A DNA stretch of 64,000 nucleotides from JAHDDW01 sp964648795 (GTDB lineage: Bacteria > Actinomycetota > Acidimicrobiia > Acidimicrobiales > SZUA-35): the NCBI GenBank assembly GCA_964648795.1, contig CAZYMB010000008.1:23622-87621 (forward strand), given 5' to 3'. Made by a program: the position numbers and the translations under genes. This document shows, in pieces, positions 24,224 through 33,353 of the stretch (positions are counted from its first letter, which is position 1; the number at the start of each line of letters is the position of its first letter). The notes beneath the pieces are model-generated. The model saw nothing but the letters and a program-made list of their open reading frames with translations. It was not told where the DNA came from and did not search any database.

Positions 24224-24581
24224 AGCCCCAGGCTACCGCCGTTCGCTTCGCTCACTAACCGAGTTTCAACGATAGATCGCACAGCAGCGTGCGAGGCTCA
24301 TGATGTTAGTTGCCCATTTACTTGCCTAGATTCCGACAAATGAATGCAGTTGGATCCCTTTGTCTCCAGACGGCTACGTAAATGTCACCGAACATCATTC
24401 GTATAAGCAACGCTCTTGCCGCTAGTGAAGCTGGATGACTGCAGTTTGCGCAGACCTCTGGAGGCGGGCCATCCGACAAATCTTGAGAACTCAGATCTCT
24501 GCCTGCCGTAGTCAGGCAAGCAAATTGCCAGTCACCAGCGAGCGATCACATGTGACCTCTGTTAGTAGTCGCTTGGACGAA
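24224..24581. other. Non-coding interval between the response regulator and uvrB
   Basis: No convincing gene is seen in these 358 bases. Small structures are visible: TGCCTG-ccgtagt-CAGGCA at 24500-24518, which could end the two-component transcript, and a palindromic CACATGTG near 24546. GCGAAGCGAAC precedes uvrB on its strand, but no GAAC-N4-GTTC type SOS box was found. Confidence 0.4.
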
Positions 24582-25292
24582 TTAGTCCAGAGTTACTATC
24601 CCCATTCTTACAGCCTGCAAGACTGCTTGCGTACGGTCACGTGCATCTAGCTTCTGATAGATCGATGCAAGATGGTTCTTAACAGTCTTCTGCGAGATGA
24701 ACAGCTCTTCAGCTACCTCAGGGGTAGAGCACCCGTTGGCGATCATTTGAAGAACTTCTTCTTCACGCTTAGTGATGACACGTTCAGCCTTTGGCGCCCC
24801 GTCCATCTTGCGTACTTCTGCCAATACAGTTGCGGCCAAGTTTGGCGATAACGCTGTTTCACCTGCGACTACAGAAGTGATCGCTGACCCAATCTCGTCG
24901 ACACTGCAGTCTTTTACGAGGTAGCCGGTGGCTCCAGCAGTAATTGACTTAGAGAGCATGTCCTGGTCTGCGTGCATAGTCAATATAACGATGGCTACTT
25001 GTGGGTTAGCTTGACGAATCTCACGTGTTACCTCAATACCGTCGACGCCTGGGAGGCTGACGTCCATCAAGATCACGTTTGGTCGAGTAGACGCAGCAAG
25101 TGCTGGCGCTTCTTCGCCATTGGCGCACTGGCCAACAATTTCAAAGCCTCGCTCTGTCAATGCGTCAGACAGACTTTCACGATATGACCTGTGGTCTTCG
25201 ACCAACATCACGCGTGTCTTTGTTGGCTGAGACTGATCCGGACGAGCTCGTCGTCCTTTATTCTCTGGGTTTAGATTTTGTTCAGGGTGCAT
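24582..25292 (-). CDS. NarL/LuxR-family response regulator
   Basis: The 236-residue protein has a basic, disordered N-terminal extension of about 25 residues. A receiver domain follows with acidic pocket VEDH, phospho-acceptor Asp77 (VILMDVSLPGVDG) and Lys in GYLVKDC. The C-terminal LuxR-type helix-turn-helix reads TKREEEVLQMIANGCSTPEVAEELFISQKTVKNHLA (split across helices). The start overlaps the end of the kinase gene by 22 bases, so the pair is translationally coupled. The regulon is unknown; adjacent candidates are uvrB and the Tad pilus genes. Confidence 0.93.
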   Translation of the reverse strand: MHPEQNLNPENKGRRARPDQSQPTKTRVMLVEDHRSYRESLSDALTERGFEIVGQCANGEEAPALAASTRPNVILMDVSLPGVDGIEVTREIRQANPQVAIVILTMHADQDMLSKSITAGATGYLVKDCSVDEIGSAITSVVAGETALSPNLAATVLAEVRKMDGAPKAERVITKREEEVLQMIANGCSTPEVAEELFISQKTVKNHLASIYQKLDARDRTQAVLQAVRMGIVTLD

Positions 25293-25882
25293 TGTATGAC
25301 CGTGCCCTCTTCTGTAGTTGATTGAATTCTAAAAGTCGCACCGATTTTGTCGGCTCTCTCCCGCATCCCCAGAATCCCGTAAGAGTCAGATGATCCTGAT
25401 CCGGGTTCAAAACCGCATCCATCATCGATAATCTCCAACAGACATTCCCCATCAAAGTTACTAAACGCCACTTGAAGCAGATTTGCTTCGGCGTGCATTC
25501 CCACATTGTTGATAGCTTCGGTAGCGATAAGCGCTAACTCTGCTTCAACTTCGGGGCTTAGCGAATAGTCAGAACTATGTTCAAATGCTACTTGGACTCT
25601 ATTCTGTAGAGCTTCAAGAGCAGAATTGATCGAATCATAGACGTTACGTTGGTTTGCTTGCTCGCCACGTAGCTGTGAAAGAATCTCCCGCAATTGCGTT
25701 CTAGCTGTTTCTATCTCGGTCAGAGCTGAAGCCAGTTCACTGGCCGAACTCTCCGGAGCTCTACTTGCCCTTCGAACACGAATCTCAGCTGACGAAAGTG
25801 AGGGACCTAACTTGTCGTGAAGGTCACGTGCAACAGCATCAATTGGATTGATTGTTTCGATCTGTTCGCTCAACATTACCAT
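25271..25882 (-). CDS. Soluble NarX-like sensor histidine kinase (short, no sensor domain)
   Basis: The 203-residue protein has the HisKA_3-type phospho-acceptor His22 in ARDLHDKLGPSLSS and a HATPase domain with N box ATEAINNVGMHAEA, G1 motif IDDGCGFEP and G2 GILGMRERA. It lacks any membrane span or recognisable sensor domain, being little more than the dimerisation and catalytic core. Input must therefore come from a partner protein or an intracellular cue (inference). It is translated just before, and overlaps, its response regulator. It is divergent from coaE. Confidence 0.9.
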   Translation of the reverse strand: MVMLSEQIETINPIDAVARDLHDKLGPSLSSAEIRVRRASRAPESSASELASALTEIETARTQLREILSQLRGEQANQRNVYDSINSALEALQNRVQVAFEHSSDYSLSPEVEAELALIATEAINNVGMHAEANLLQVAFSNFDGECLLEIIDDGCGFEPGSGSSDSYGILGMRERADKIGATFRIQSTTEEGTVIQCTLNKI

Positions 25883-25981
25883 TCCGCCAAAAATTCCTTA
25901 CTATTCGCCGTAGTTAACTATTCGGCAATTTATTCCAGCCCTTAAGCCATTTGGATTATTTTGCTTCTAAGCTCTGTGTTC

Positions 25982-26578
25982 ATGCTTTCAGTACTGATTA
26001 CAGGGCCTATTGGATCTGGCAAATCCTCTGCTTTAGCTACTTTTGGGGAGCGTGGATGGCTTACTTTAGCTGCCGACGACGTGGTTGCTCTGCTCCAACA
26101 GCCTTCGGGAGCAGCTTTTCCTTATATTTTGGAACGCTTCCCCACGGCTACTCTGACCGACTCAGATGGCTCCACCGTTATTGATAAAGCCAAACTAAGG
26201 GAACAGATATTCAGCGATAAATTGGCTAAGGAATCTCTTGAGGCCATCCTGCACCCACTAGTCCAGAACGAAATTACTAACTGGCTAACAACTCACAGCG
26301 ACCACAACCGAGCCGTCGAAATACCACTTATCGATTCTGAGAGTCCTTATCTGGAACTCTTTGATCATATTATTGCAATCACAGCTCATGATGCTTCCAT
26401 CGATCGTAAAGCAAGCCAGACTGGTTTAACGACCGAGCAAGTAGCGACCATCCGCAGCAATCAACCAAGCAATGACGCATACATCGCACTCGCTGACACC
26501 CACATAGCCAATGACTCAACCGAAGAAGAATTTGTTCTCCGAGTTGCTGAACTCGCCGGACAACTAATTATGCGTTAA
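25982..26578 (+). CDS. coaE: Dephospho-CoA kinase
   Basis: This P-loop kinase of about 198 residues phosphorylates dephospho-CoA in the last step of coenzyme A synthesis. It has GPIGSGKSSA near the N-terminus, the DADxV-like ADDVV motif that follows, AILHPLVQNEI (typical 'xxHPxV' of CoaE), VEIPLIDSE, and a final RKASQTGLTTEQVATIRSNQPS lid region. The ATG beginning MLSVLITG is preferred over a TTG seven codons upstream. Unlike the mycobacterial enzyme there is no C-terminal GrpB-like extension. It is convergent with the Tad operon, the stops overlapping by 11 bases. Confidence 0.85.
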   Translation: MLSVLITGPIGSGKSSALATFGERGWLTLAADDVVALLQQPSGAAFPYILERFPTATLTDSDGSTVIDKAKLREQIFSDKLAKESLEAILHPLVQNEITNWLTTHSDHNRAVEIPLIDSESPYLELFDHIIAITAHDASIDRKASQTGLTTEQVATIRSNQPSNDAYIALADTHIANDSTEEEFVLRVAELAGQLIMR

Positions 26579-27509
26579 ACGTTTCTAGAATTGATAGTGC
26601 CGCCGGCCCAAGAATTACAATAAACAGACTTGGGAAGATGCAGAAAACCATTGGGATAAGCATCTTAACTGGAGCTTTCTGAGCCTTTTCTTGCGCTTCC
26701 TGACGTCGACGGATTCTCATCTCATCAGCCTGTCCACGTAACACTCGCCCGATACTTACACCAAATGTGTCGGCCTGAATCATGGCTAGGACGAAAGAGC
26801 GAACTTCTTCAGAGTTAATTCTCTCTTGCAGATTGCGGAGAGCATCAGCCCTAGAAGAACCAGCTGTGACTTCACCCAACATGCGGGCAAACTCTCTGCT
26901 TAACGGACCTGGTACATTCTCAACCACACGATCCACTGCCTGATCAAAACCCAAACCTGATTCGACACAAATGGTCAGAAGGTCAAGGGTGTCTGGTAGA
27001 GCACGACGGATTGCAACTTCACGCTCTTCGACTTTCGCATCAAGTCGTTTGTTCGGAAGAACGAATGCACCAACAGCGACAAATCCGACTAGACCAATTT
27101 GGCGAACTAGCGTATTGAAGAATGGAAGTGGTACGAAGAAAATTATCAGAGCTATCGGAACGATTGCAAGAATGAAAGCTGCACGTTGAAAGAGAAAGCT
27201 CTCTACTGCCTTAGTCTTGTCAATTCCAGCACGAAGATGCTTATCTTTGACACCTGCAACGTAATCTGGTGGGCTGAACTTTTTACCAACGCCTTCGATT
27301 ACACCAGCAGCTGGACCAAGCAGACGAGTTCTTAGAGGGACCAACAGCGACTTGTCACGATCGCCTACTATCTCGAACTCTTGAAGCTGGCTCAAAGCAT
27401 CGCGTGCAGAAACACGCTCTTGCTGACGGCTAACGATGACAAATGCCACCAAAGCCACACTTAGTGCTCCAAGAACTGGGATAGCTACTGTGAGAATTGA
27501 GCTAAGCAT
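26568..27509 (-). CDS. tadC: Tad/Flp pilus inner-membrane protein TadC (T2SSF family)
   Basis: The 313-residue protein has an N-terminal membrane span, paired spans around LAIVPIALIIFFVPLPFF and QIGLVGFVAVGAF, a cytoplasmic T2SSF domain with the conserved RRALPDTLDLLTICVESGL and GLGFDQAVDRV segments, and a C-terminal span (VFCIFPSLFIVILGPA). This is the standard TadC layout. With TadB it forms the membrane platform moved by the TadA ATPase. It is the last gene of the Tad operon and overlaps tadB by 8 bases. Confidence 0.93.
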   Translation of the reverse strand: MLSSILTVAIPVLGALSVALVAFVIVSRQQERVSARDALSQLQEFEIVGDRDKSLLVPLRTRLLGPAAGVIEGVGKKFSPPDYVAGVKDKHLRAGIDKTKAVESFLFQRAAFILAIVPIALIIFFVPLPFFNTLVRQIGLVGFVAVGAFVLPNKRLDAKVEEREVAIRRALPDTLDLLTICVESGLGFDQAVDRVVENVPGPLSREFARMLGEVTAGSSRADALRNLQERINSEEVRSFVLAMIQADTFGVSIGRVLRGQADEMRIRRRQEAQEKAQKAPVKMLIPMVFCIFPSLFIVILGPAALSILETFNA

Positions 27510-29400
27510 CGATAGTCACCACCTTACGCATCCAAAGGACGCCAATAACGCCAGCCACAAACCCGACCACTAGCAATAGCCAGCCAATCGGTTTTGCGAA
27601 TAGCGGTGAGATGTATCCAGGATTAACAACAGAAATTACAGTCAACAGCGCCGGCGGCATTAGAGCCAGAATCATTGCCGACAATCTACCTTCCGCTGTT
27701 AAGGCTTTAACCTCACCACGAAGTCTTTCACGAAGAGTAATAGTTTCAGCAACAGTCGTAAGTAGCTCATTCAAGTTACCGCCGACTTCACGCTGAATAC
27801 CGATCGCTAATACGGTCCAGGCAAAGTCAGGACTATCCATGCGTTCACCAACACCGCCAAGGGCTTCTTCTAGATCCTTACCGAGTGCTGCTTCAGACAT
27901 AGCCTTTTGTAATTCAGAACCCATTGGTTCAGCAATTTCTGCCGAAACAGCATCTAAACCTTGAGGCAGTGAATAACCAGCACGCAAGGTACCACCTAGA
28001 AGGTTGAGGGTATCAGGTAGCTGAAGCTCAAACTTTCGGAGACGACGTCGAGCCAAAGCTTGGAGAACAATCACCGAAACTACAAGCGACATTAATATCA
28101 CAAGCCCGACGGCCAAGATGCTGCGGGTTGTGAATCCAACCAGTAGTGCCAAGACAACGGTCGCACCAAACGCTAGAAGTAGAGCTTCACCAGCTCTAAG
28201 TGGAAGGTCAGCTTTCTCAAGATCCGAGTTGATTCGCTCTGTAAATCCTCTACCTTCGGTAAAGGTTTCGGTTGCGGACACTGCCTTTTTTACGATTGCA
28301 GACTGTATCAGCTGATCTGCTTGACTTAGACCTTCTCCGTCAGCAGTTTGGTTACCACCGATATAACTAGAAAGAACGCCGTCAATACTGTTCTCCCGAT
28401 ACTGAAGAATCAAGTTAGCAATCATAAAGACAGCAAACGCAATTACTCCAGCCGCCAGAACTAGTGAAATGTAGAAGACCCATCGACCAGAAAAGAACGA
28501 TCCAGAAGCGTCAGGATCGATCACAACTGGAGCGTCCAACGCAACTGCACCTGTACTAACAGTATTTGCAGCAAAGCCATGAGCTAATTGGCTACCACCA
28601 ACCGTGATATCCAAAGCCTGTCGCCCTGTTAAGTCTGCTGGAGCATTTAGCTCAAAGCTCCACCTAGAAATAGATGCAGCATTTTCAATCGAGGTCGCAA
28701 GACTTTCTTCCTGAACGATATAGCCCGAAGAAAGTTCAACTAAACGATTGATCGACTGTGTGACTGATCCGGCGCTTGGAACAACTGCTAGTTGAATTCC
28801 ACGAACCACGAAGTCATCATTAAAGCCCTGGTCTAGCGAACCCAAACCTGGAGTTACTAAGACAACTGTCTTTTGAGCACTCTCATCATCGAGTTGACGA
28901 ATCGCTAGCGAGATTGCCCCAGTAATGTCTGACTCACCTTGTGAGGCAAGGTTTGACAGCTCATCTAGAGCGTCTGCTGGTGTTCCAGCTCCAGACAGAA
29001 CACGAGAGACCGTACCAGCTTCTACTAGAGAAACTGTTACATCGTCACTCAGCCCAGAAAGGGCTGACTCCACTGCTGCCACAGTGGCATCCAGTTGACC
29101 AGCGTCTCCACCCGGACCGACGTCTACAACTAGCGTTACCTGAGAAGAACCTTGACTGACCTCACTACTCGCTGAAACTGTGACAGATTCTCCGGCTACT
29201 GCAAATTCAGCCGAAGCTAGATCTGTAGCGGGGTCAACAGAAATCAGTGATGCCGTAAGTTGTTCTCCAACGTCGTTAACTTCGACTAGCTGAACAGCAG
29301 GAGCTGATTCTTGCCCTTGAGCTGACGCCAAAGAGGTCGAAGCCAATAGAAGAGCAACGACTACCAAGAGTAGTGAAACTACTTTAGTATTCTTAGCCAT
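27502..29400 (-). CDS. tadB: TadB-like pilus platform protein fused to an N-terminal VWA-like extracytoplasmic domain
   Basis: The 632-residue protein has two parts. Residues 1-27 are a signal sequence (VVSLLLVVVALLLASTSLASA). Residues of roughly 90-230 look like a von Willebrand A fold (VTLVVDVGPGGDAGQL, SDITGAISLAIRQL, KTVVLVTPGLG), but the MIDAS DxSxS is degenerate (DVGPG). After a membrane span near residue 310 (WVFYISLVLAAGVIAFAVF) comes a TadB T2SSF domain with LPDTLNLLGGTLRAGYSL and AIGIQREVGGNLNELL. So a cytoplasmic pilus platform carries an outside domain that may bind protein or cell wall. It overlaps tadA and tadC by 8 bases each. Confidence 0.88.
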   Translation of the reverse strand: MAKNTKVVSLLLVVVALLLASTSLASAQGQESAPAVQLVEVNDVGEQLTASLISVDPATDLASAEFAVAGESVTVSASSEVSQGSSQVTLVVDVGPGGDAGQLDATVAAVESALSGLSDDVTVSLVEAGTVSRVLSGAGTPADALDELSNLASQGESDITGAISLAIRQLDDESAQKTVVLVTPGLGSLDQGFNDDFVVRGIQLAVVPSAGSVTQSINRLVELSSGYIVQEESLATSIENAASISRWSFELNAPADLTGRQALDITVGGSQLAHGFAANTVSTGAVALDAPVVIDPDASGSFFSGRWVFYISLVLAAGVIAFAVFMIANLILQYRENSIDGVLSSYIGGNQTADGEGLSQADQLIQSAIVKKAVSATETFTEGRGFTERINSDLEKADLPLRAGEALLLAFGATVVLALLVGFTTRSILAVGLVILMSLVVSVIVLQALARRRLRKFELQLPDTLNLLGGTLRAGYSLPQGLDAVSAEIAEPMGSELQKAMSEAALGKDLEEALGGVGERMDSPDFAWTVLAIGIQREVGGNLNELLTTVAETITLRERLRGEVKALTAEGRLSAMILALMPPALLTVISVVNPGYISPLFAKPIGWLLLVVGFVAGVIGVLWMRKVVTIDA

Positions 29401-30757
29401 TCGACTTCCTCATTCTCTGTTCAGCAATTCTCACTGCTTCAGGAGCGAACATCTCAGGGCCCATCTTGATACCGTGATCAGCAAGCTTCTCGGTGAACTT
29501 AGGTCGAACACCCGTCGGCTTCAAATCGCCCTTATAACGACCATTGTCGTCAAGGCCGGCTGAATAGTCAAACTTGAAGATGTCCTGCAAAGTAATAACC
29601 TCGCCTTCCATCCCGACAACCTCGGTTATATGCGTAATGCGACGAGTTCCGTCCTTTAGGCGCTGCAACTGAACAATTACGTCAACTGCAGACGAAACTT
29701 GTTCCCTAATTGCTCGCACCGGTAGATCAAATCCAGCCATCATCACCAGAGTTTCTAGACGAGCAAGTGAATCGCGGGGGTTGTTAGCGTGAAGTGTTGT
29801 CAGAGACCCATCGTGACCAGTATTCATGGCCTGCAACATATCTAACGCCTCACCAGAACGACACTCACCGACAACAATTCGGTCAGGTCTCATACGAAGG
29901 GTGTTCTTCACGAGGTCACGAATGGTGACTTCACCTTCGCCTTCAATATTTGGAGGACGAGTCTCTAATGAAAGCACATGGTCCTGACTAAGTTGAAGTT
30001 CTTTAGCATCCTCAACTGTGATGATTCTTTCATCGTCAGGAATGAAGCTTGATAGCACGTTCAAGGTTGTTGTCTTACCGGTACCAGTACCCCCAGAAAC
30101 AATTACATTTAGACGGCCAACAATACAGGCTTGTAAAAACCTTGCTGAATGCACAGACAAAGTACCAAATCTGATTAGATCATCAATTCGTAGTGGTTCG
30201 GCTGAGAACTTTCGAATAGTAAGAAAAGGTCCGCCTAAAGCCAACGGAGATATCACAGCATTTACGCGAGAGCCATCAGGTAGACGAGCATCGCACAAAG
30301 GCGAACTCTCATCGATTCGACGACCAATCTGTGCAACTATCTTGTCGATAATGCGACGTAGATGAGCTTCATCAACGAAATGAATATCTTCTTTCGAAAT
30401 ACCACCTGTTCGTTCAACATAGATGTTGTCGGGCCCATTGCACATGATTTCAGTTACATCGTCGTCACGTAGGAGCTGGTCAATAGGACCATAGCCAAGA
30501 ACATCGTCAGAGACTTCTTGAATAACTTGAGCCTTCTCCATTGCTGACATCGGAGTATTCTCTTGCATTAAGAATCGCTGCAGAGCTTCCTGAACACGAG
30601 CACGCAGCTCGACTTCGCCCATAGCCTTGTCGTATAGAACCGGGCCTAACTCTTCAATAAGGTTCTGATGAACTCGATGACGTAGCTCGCCCAACGCACG
30701 CTTATGCTGATCTTGATCTCCATCAGATTTGTCACTAATTCTGTCGTACAAGCTCAT
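29393..30757 (-). CDS. tadA: Tad/Flp pilus assembly ATPase TadA (CpaF)
   Basis: The 454-residue hexameric ATPase has an N-terminal helical domain, the CpaF segment DDVTEIMCNGPDNIYVERTGG, Walker A SGGTGTGKTT at 222-230, an acidic Walker B/Asp-box region (ERIITVEDAKELQLSQDHV), and the His-box segment GHDGSLTTLHANNPRDSL. These identify the CpaF branch of secretion ATPases, which drives pilus extension and retraction from the cytoplasmic face. It follows cpaE by 9 bases and overlaps tadB. Confidence 0.96.
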   Translation of the reverse strand: MSLYDRISDKSDGDQDQHKRALGELRHRVHQNLIEELGPVLYDKAMGEVELRARVQEALQRFLMQENTPMSAMEKAQVIQEVSDDVLGYGPIDQLLRDDDVTEIMCNGPDNIYVERTGGISKEDIHFVDEAHLRRIIDKIVAQIGRRIDESSPLCDARLPDGSRVNAVISPLALGGPFLTIRKFSAEPLRIDDLIRFGTLSVHSARFLQACIVGRLNVIVSGGTGTGKTTTLNVLSSFIPDDERIITVEDAKELQLSQDHVLSLETRPPNIEGEGEVTIRDLVKNTLRMRPDRIVVGECRSGEALDMLQAMNTGHDGSLTTLHANNPRDSLARLETLVMMAGFDLPVRAIREQVSSAVDVIVQLQRLKDGTRRITHITEVVGMEGEVITLQDIFKFDYSAGLDDNGRYKGDLKPTGVRPKFTEKLADHGIKMGPEMFAPEAVRIAEQRMRKSNG

Positions 30758-30766
30758 TGCTGTCCT

Positions 30767-32062
30767 CTATCCAAAAAACTTTCTTCGGTTCTTTCCAGCT
30801 GGTGCTGCAAGAACTCCACCTTCTATGAACAAACTCGCAAACTTCTCAAATGCTCTCGCCACTCCAGAGTTAGGAGCATCGATTACAACTGGTGCGCCCT
30901 TGTTTACCGAAATAGGGACTACAACATCACTTGGAACGTGAGCAGCAGCTTCGATTTTAAGTGCTCTCTCTACTTCACTAGCCTGCAATTTGACCTTTGA
31001 GTTCGCACGGTTTAGAACTAGTTTGATTCGCTCAGGTCCTACACCCAACATCGATAGTGCATTCATTGCGATACGAACGTTCTTGATATTTGGAATGTCC
31101 AAACCGGTGACGATTACAACTTCATCTGATTGCTCAAGAGTCTTGAATACAAGGTCATCGAGAATCGCTGGGAGATCTACGATCACATACTCAGCAAATG
31201 TTTTACAAAGTTCAATGATCTTGATGAAGTCTTCAGCATTATACTGATCAGCAAAAGCTGGCTCTGCTGGTGCTGGCAATACCATAAGACCAGAAGGCTC
31301 ATGAGTTGTCATATAGCTCTTGATTAGTTCAGAATCTAGCTCATCTGCTCTTCCGATAGCATCAACAACGCTGTGTTGAGACTGCTTTAGTTTTAGCATT
31401 ACAGCTACATCGCCGAACTGAAGGTTTCCGTCAATCAAAACGACTGGACGACTAGCTCTTCGAGCTAACACAACACCCAGATTCGTTGCCGTTACAGACT
31501 TACCGGAACCACCCTTAGTCGAGAATACAGTAACCTGTTGCCCAACTTGTCCAGGGCCTAGATCTTGTAATGCAGGAGGAGCAGCCGGAGCCTGAGTGAC
31601 ACCTTGAGCTGTAGGCAAACCTTCAGCTACACGGTGAACGGCTTCGACAAGTTGCTCTGACTCAATTGGAGCATTAAGAACATCACGAACACCGTGACGC
31701 ATAGCCTGTTGCATCAACTCTGTAGACAACTCTGCAGTCACCAGTATCGTGGCGACATTTGGATACATTCGCTTCCATTCATCAACTCGTTCAAGTTCTT
31801 CGCTAGTTGCACACGATGGACCCATTACGATTACGCGTGACTCAAGACCAATTTGTGGTTCTAGAGCGCCTAGCGAGTAGGCAGCATCAACTGAACCGTC
31901 GAACATACCGCTTAGGTAGTCACAAACCGATTGATCTGCGTCGACAACAGCCAAGGAGGCTCCACCAACTAGCTTGTACTCTGAATCCGGGCTAACAGGT
32001 TGTTCACCTGTTGAGCCACCAAAGGAGTCAAAGTCCATTGATGAAAAATCGTACTCTTCCAT
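30767..32062 (-). CDS. cpaE: CpaE-like pilus localisation ATPase with pseudo-receiver domain
   Basis: The 431-residue protein joins a receiver-like domain (about residues 35-150) to a ParA/MinD ATPase. The receiver lacks the phospho-acceptor Asp (VIVMGPS at the expected strand), as in CpaE. The ATPase has the deviant Walker A TKGGSGKS at 183-189, VLIDGNLQFGDVAVML, and VIVDLPAILDD. CpaE proteins place the Tad pilus machinery in the cell. Its ATG overlaps the cpaB stop by one base (TAATG). The C-terminal NRRKFFG tail is basic. Confidence 0.92.
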   Translation of the reverse strand: MEEYDFSSMDFDSFGGSTGEQPVSPDSEYKLVGGASLAVVDADQSVCDYLSGMFDGSVDAAYSLGALEPQIGLESRVIVMGPSCATSEELERVDEWKRMYPNVATILVTAELSTELMQQAMRHGVRDVLNAPIESEQLVEAVHRVAEGLPTAQGVTQAPAAPPALQDLGPGQVGQQVTVFSTKGGSGKSVTATNLGVVLARRASRPVVLIDGNLQFGDVAVMLKLKQSQHSVVDAIGRADELDSELIKSYMTTHEPSGLMVLPAPAEPAFADQYNAEDFIKIIELCKTFAEYVIVDLPAILDDLVFKTLEQSDEVVIVTGLDIPNIKNVRIAMNALSMLGVGPERIKLVLNRANSKVKLQASEVERALKIEAAAHVPSDVVVPISVNKGAPVVIDAPNSGVARAFEKFASLFIEGGVLAAPAGKNRRKFFG

Positions 32063-33231
32063 TAGCCCTCACCATTATCCGGTACTTCTACTTCTTGTTC
32101 GATCTGAGCTGGTTCGTCTACTACTGCGTTATCGGCAGATGCCAATTCAGCTGGTGTCAGGTTCGCCGTGGTGACACCATCAATAAGGTTCAAGACACTG
32201 CCTTCTTCTGACCCAGTTAGGGCTCCAAAGTCTTCACCAGGTGCTATCTGTCTTGTTGGGTCCAGTGGGACGATTGGGCGTGAAACGTAACTCTCTGGAA
32301 CTAGTGATAGATATAGTCCACCACCACCGCTTGATCCTGCACGACTGGCGTTCAAGACAACTTGAACATCTTTAGGCGATACTGCCAAAGTAACAAGTGC
32401 TGAACCTGCAGCTAGTGTAGCCGTATCACCTTCGCCACCTTGACCTACGCTTGAGGCTATTGACGAGTTAATCGCCAATACTCGAGTGTCCTGCAAGATG
32501 TAGCGTGATGTGTTCTGAGAAAGCTGGTCGGTAATCTCGATTAGATCGTTACCGGAAACCCAGTTAATTGCTTGCTGACGTTGTGTATCGTTTAGTTCAT
32601 CAAATGTAGGAACGTCATCGTTGTTTGCGCCAATTGCGCTACGAAGCCCAACCGGAACATAGACAGACTCAAGTCTTGCCGCTGCGTGAGCAGCCAATAG
32701 TTCTGCAAGTGATTGCTGCGATAGCAGTGCCACAGGGTCTTGTCCATCTTCTGGGTCTACAAGGCTTTCATGAGAAGCGATAGATAGAACGTTGACGTGA
32801 TCTCCTGGTCTAACCAAGCCTGCACCCCAACCGATTGGATCGACTGATATTGTTACAGACACTTCATCGTCTTCTAGAGCTGCGGATAATCCGGAACCTG
32901 CACTACGTGGGCTAGCGAAGTTGGAAGTCACTAGTGTGTGACCAATACCAAAGTCAGCTACTGCTACGAAGTCATCCAGGATCTGCGTCTCGGGGTCGGT
33001 GATTGCTGCAGCTGGCGCAATGGCCGCTGGAACCTGTACTTCTTCGATCGCTGCTAACACCTGGCTCTTAGTGGCGCCTCGGCTGAATGGTTCGGTCACA
33101 CGGTAAACCGGTGTTGCCTCACCATCGGCTTGTGCATCAGACTGAAGGTTGTTTATAAACCAGAACAGACCTAGTGCTGCGATTAGGCCGACTATTGCGG
33201 CGATTCCTATACTTAATTTGCGAGCTCCCAC
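32062..33231 (-). CDS. cpaB: Flp pilus assembly protein CpaB/RcpC-like
   Basis: The 389-residue protein has an N-terminal membrane anchor (LSIGIAAIVGLIAALGLFWF) followed by an extracytoplasmic region with a SAF/RcpC core: RVTEPFSRGATKSQV, VTSNFASPRSAG, then VTISVDPIGWGAGLVRPGDHVNVLSI, the diagnostic CpaB stretch. Later segments (TLAVSPKDVQVVLNASRAG, GLYLSLVP) match the family end. CpaB/RcpC forms the periplasmic or cell-wall-spanning part of the Tad apparatus. It is the first gene of the reverse-strand Tad operon; no flp pilin, TadE-like pseudopilin or TadV peptidase is adjacent. Confidence 0.85.
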   Translation of the reverse strand: MGARKLSIGIAAIVGLIAALGLFWFINNLQSDAQADGEATPVYRVTEPFSRGATKSQVLAAIEEVQVPAAIAPAAAITDPETQILDDFVAVADFGIGHTLVTSNFASPRSAGSGLSAALEDDEVSVTISVDPIGWGAGLVRPGDHVNVLSIASHESLVDPEDGQDPVALLSQQSLAELLAAHAAARLESVYVPVGLRSAIGANNDDVPTFDELNDTQRQQAINWVSGNDLIEITDQLSQNTSRYILQDTRVLAINSSIASSVGQGGEGDTATLAAGSALVTLAVSPKDVQVVLNASRAGSSGGGGLYLSLVPESYVSRPIVPLDPTRQIAPGEDFGALTGSEEGSVLNLIDGVTTANLTPAELASADNAVVDEPAQIEQEVEVPDNGEG

Positions 33232-33353
33232 TGGGATTCTCCTGACATTGCCAAAGTTCCTACAAGTGAATTGTCGGTAAGTCAGGGCGCGATAATTAGA
33301 AAACTGCGAAGAAAATATAGGATTCCGGGCCTATTGTGCCCTCGCCGAGAGCT

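Noticed and set aside
24224..24581. LexA/SOS operator upstream of uvrB
   Set aside because: No GAAC-N4-GTTC or similar palindrome was found by eye; only short unrelated palindromes are present.
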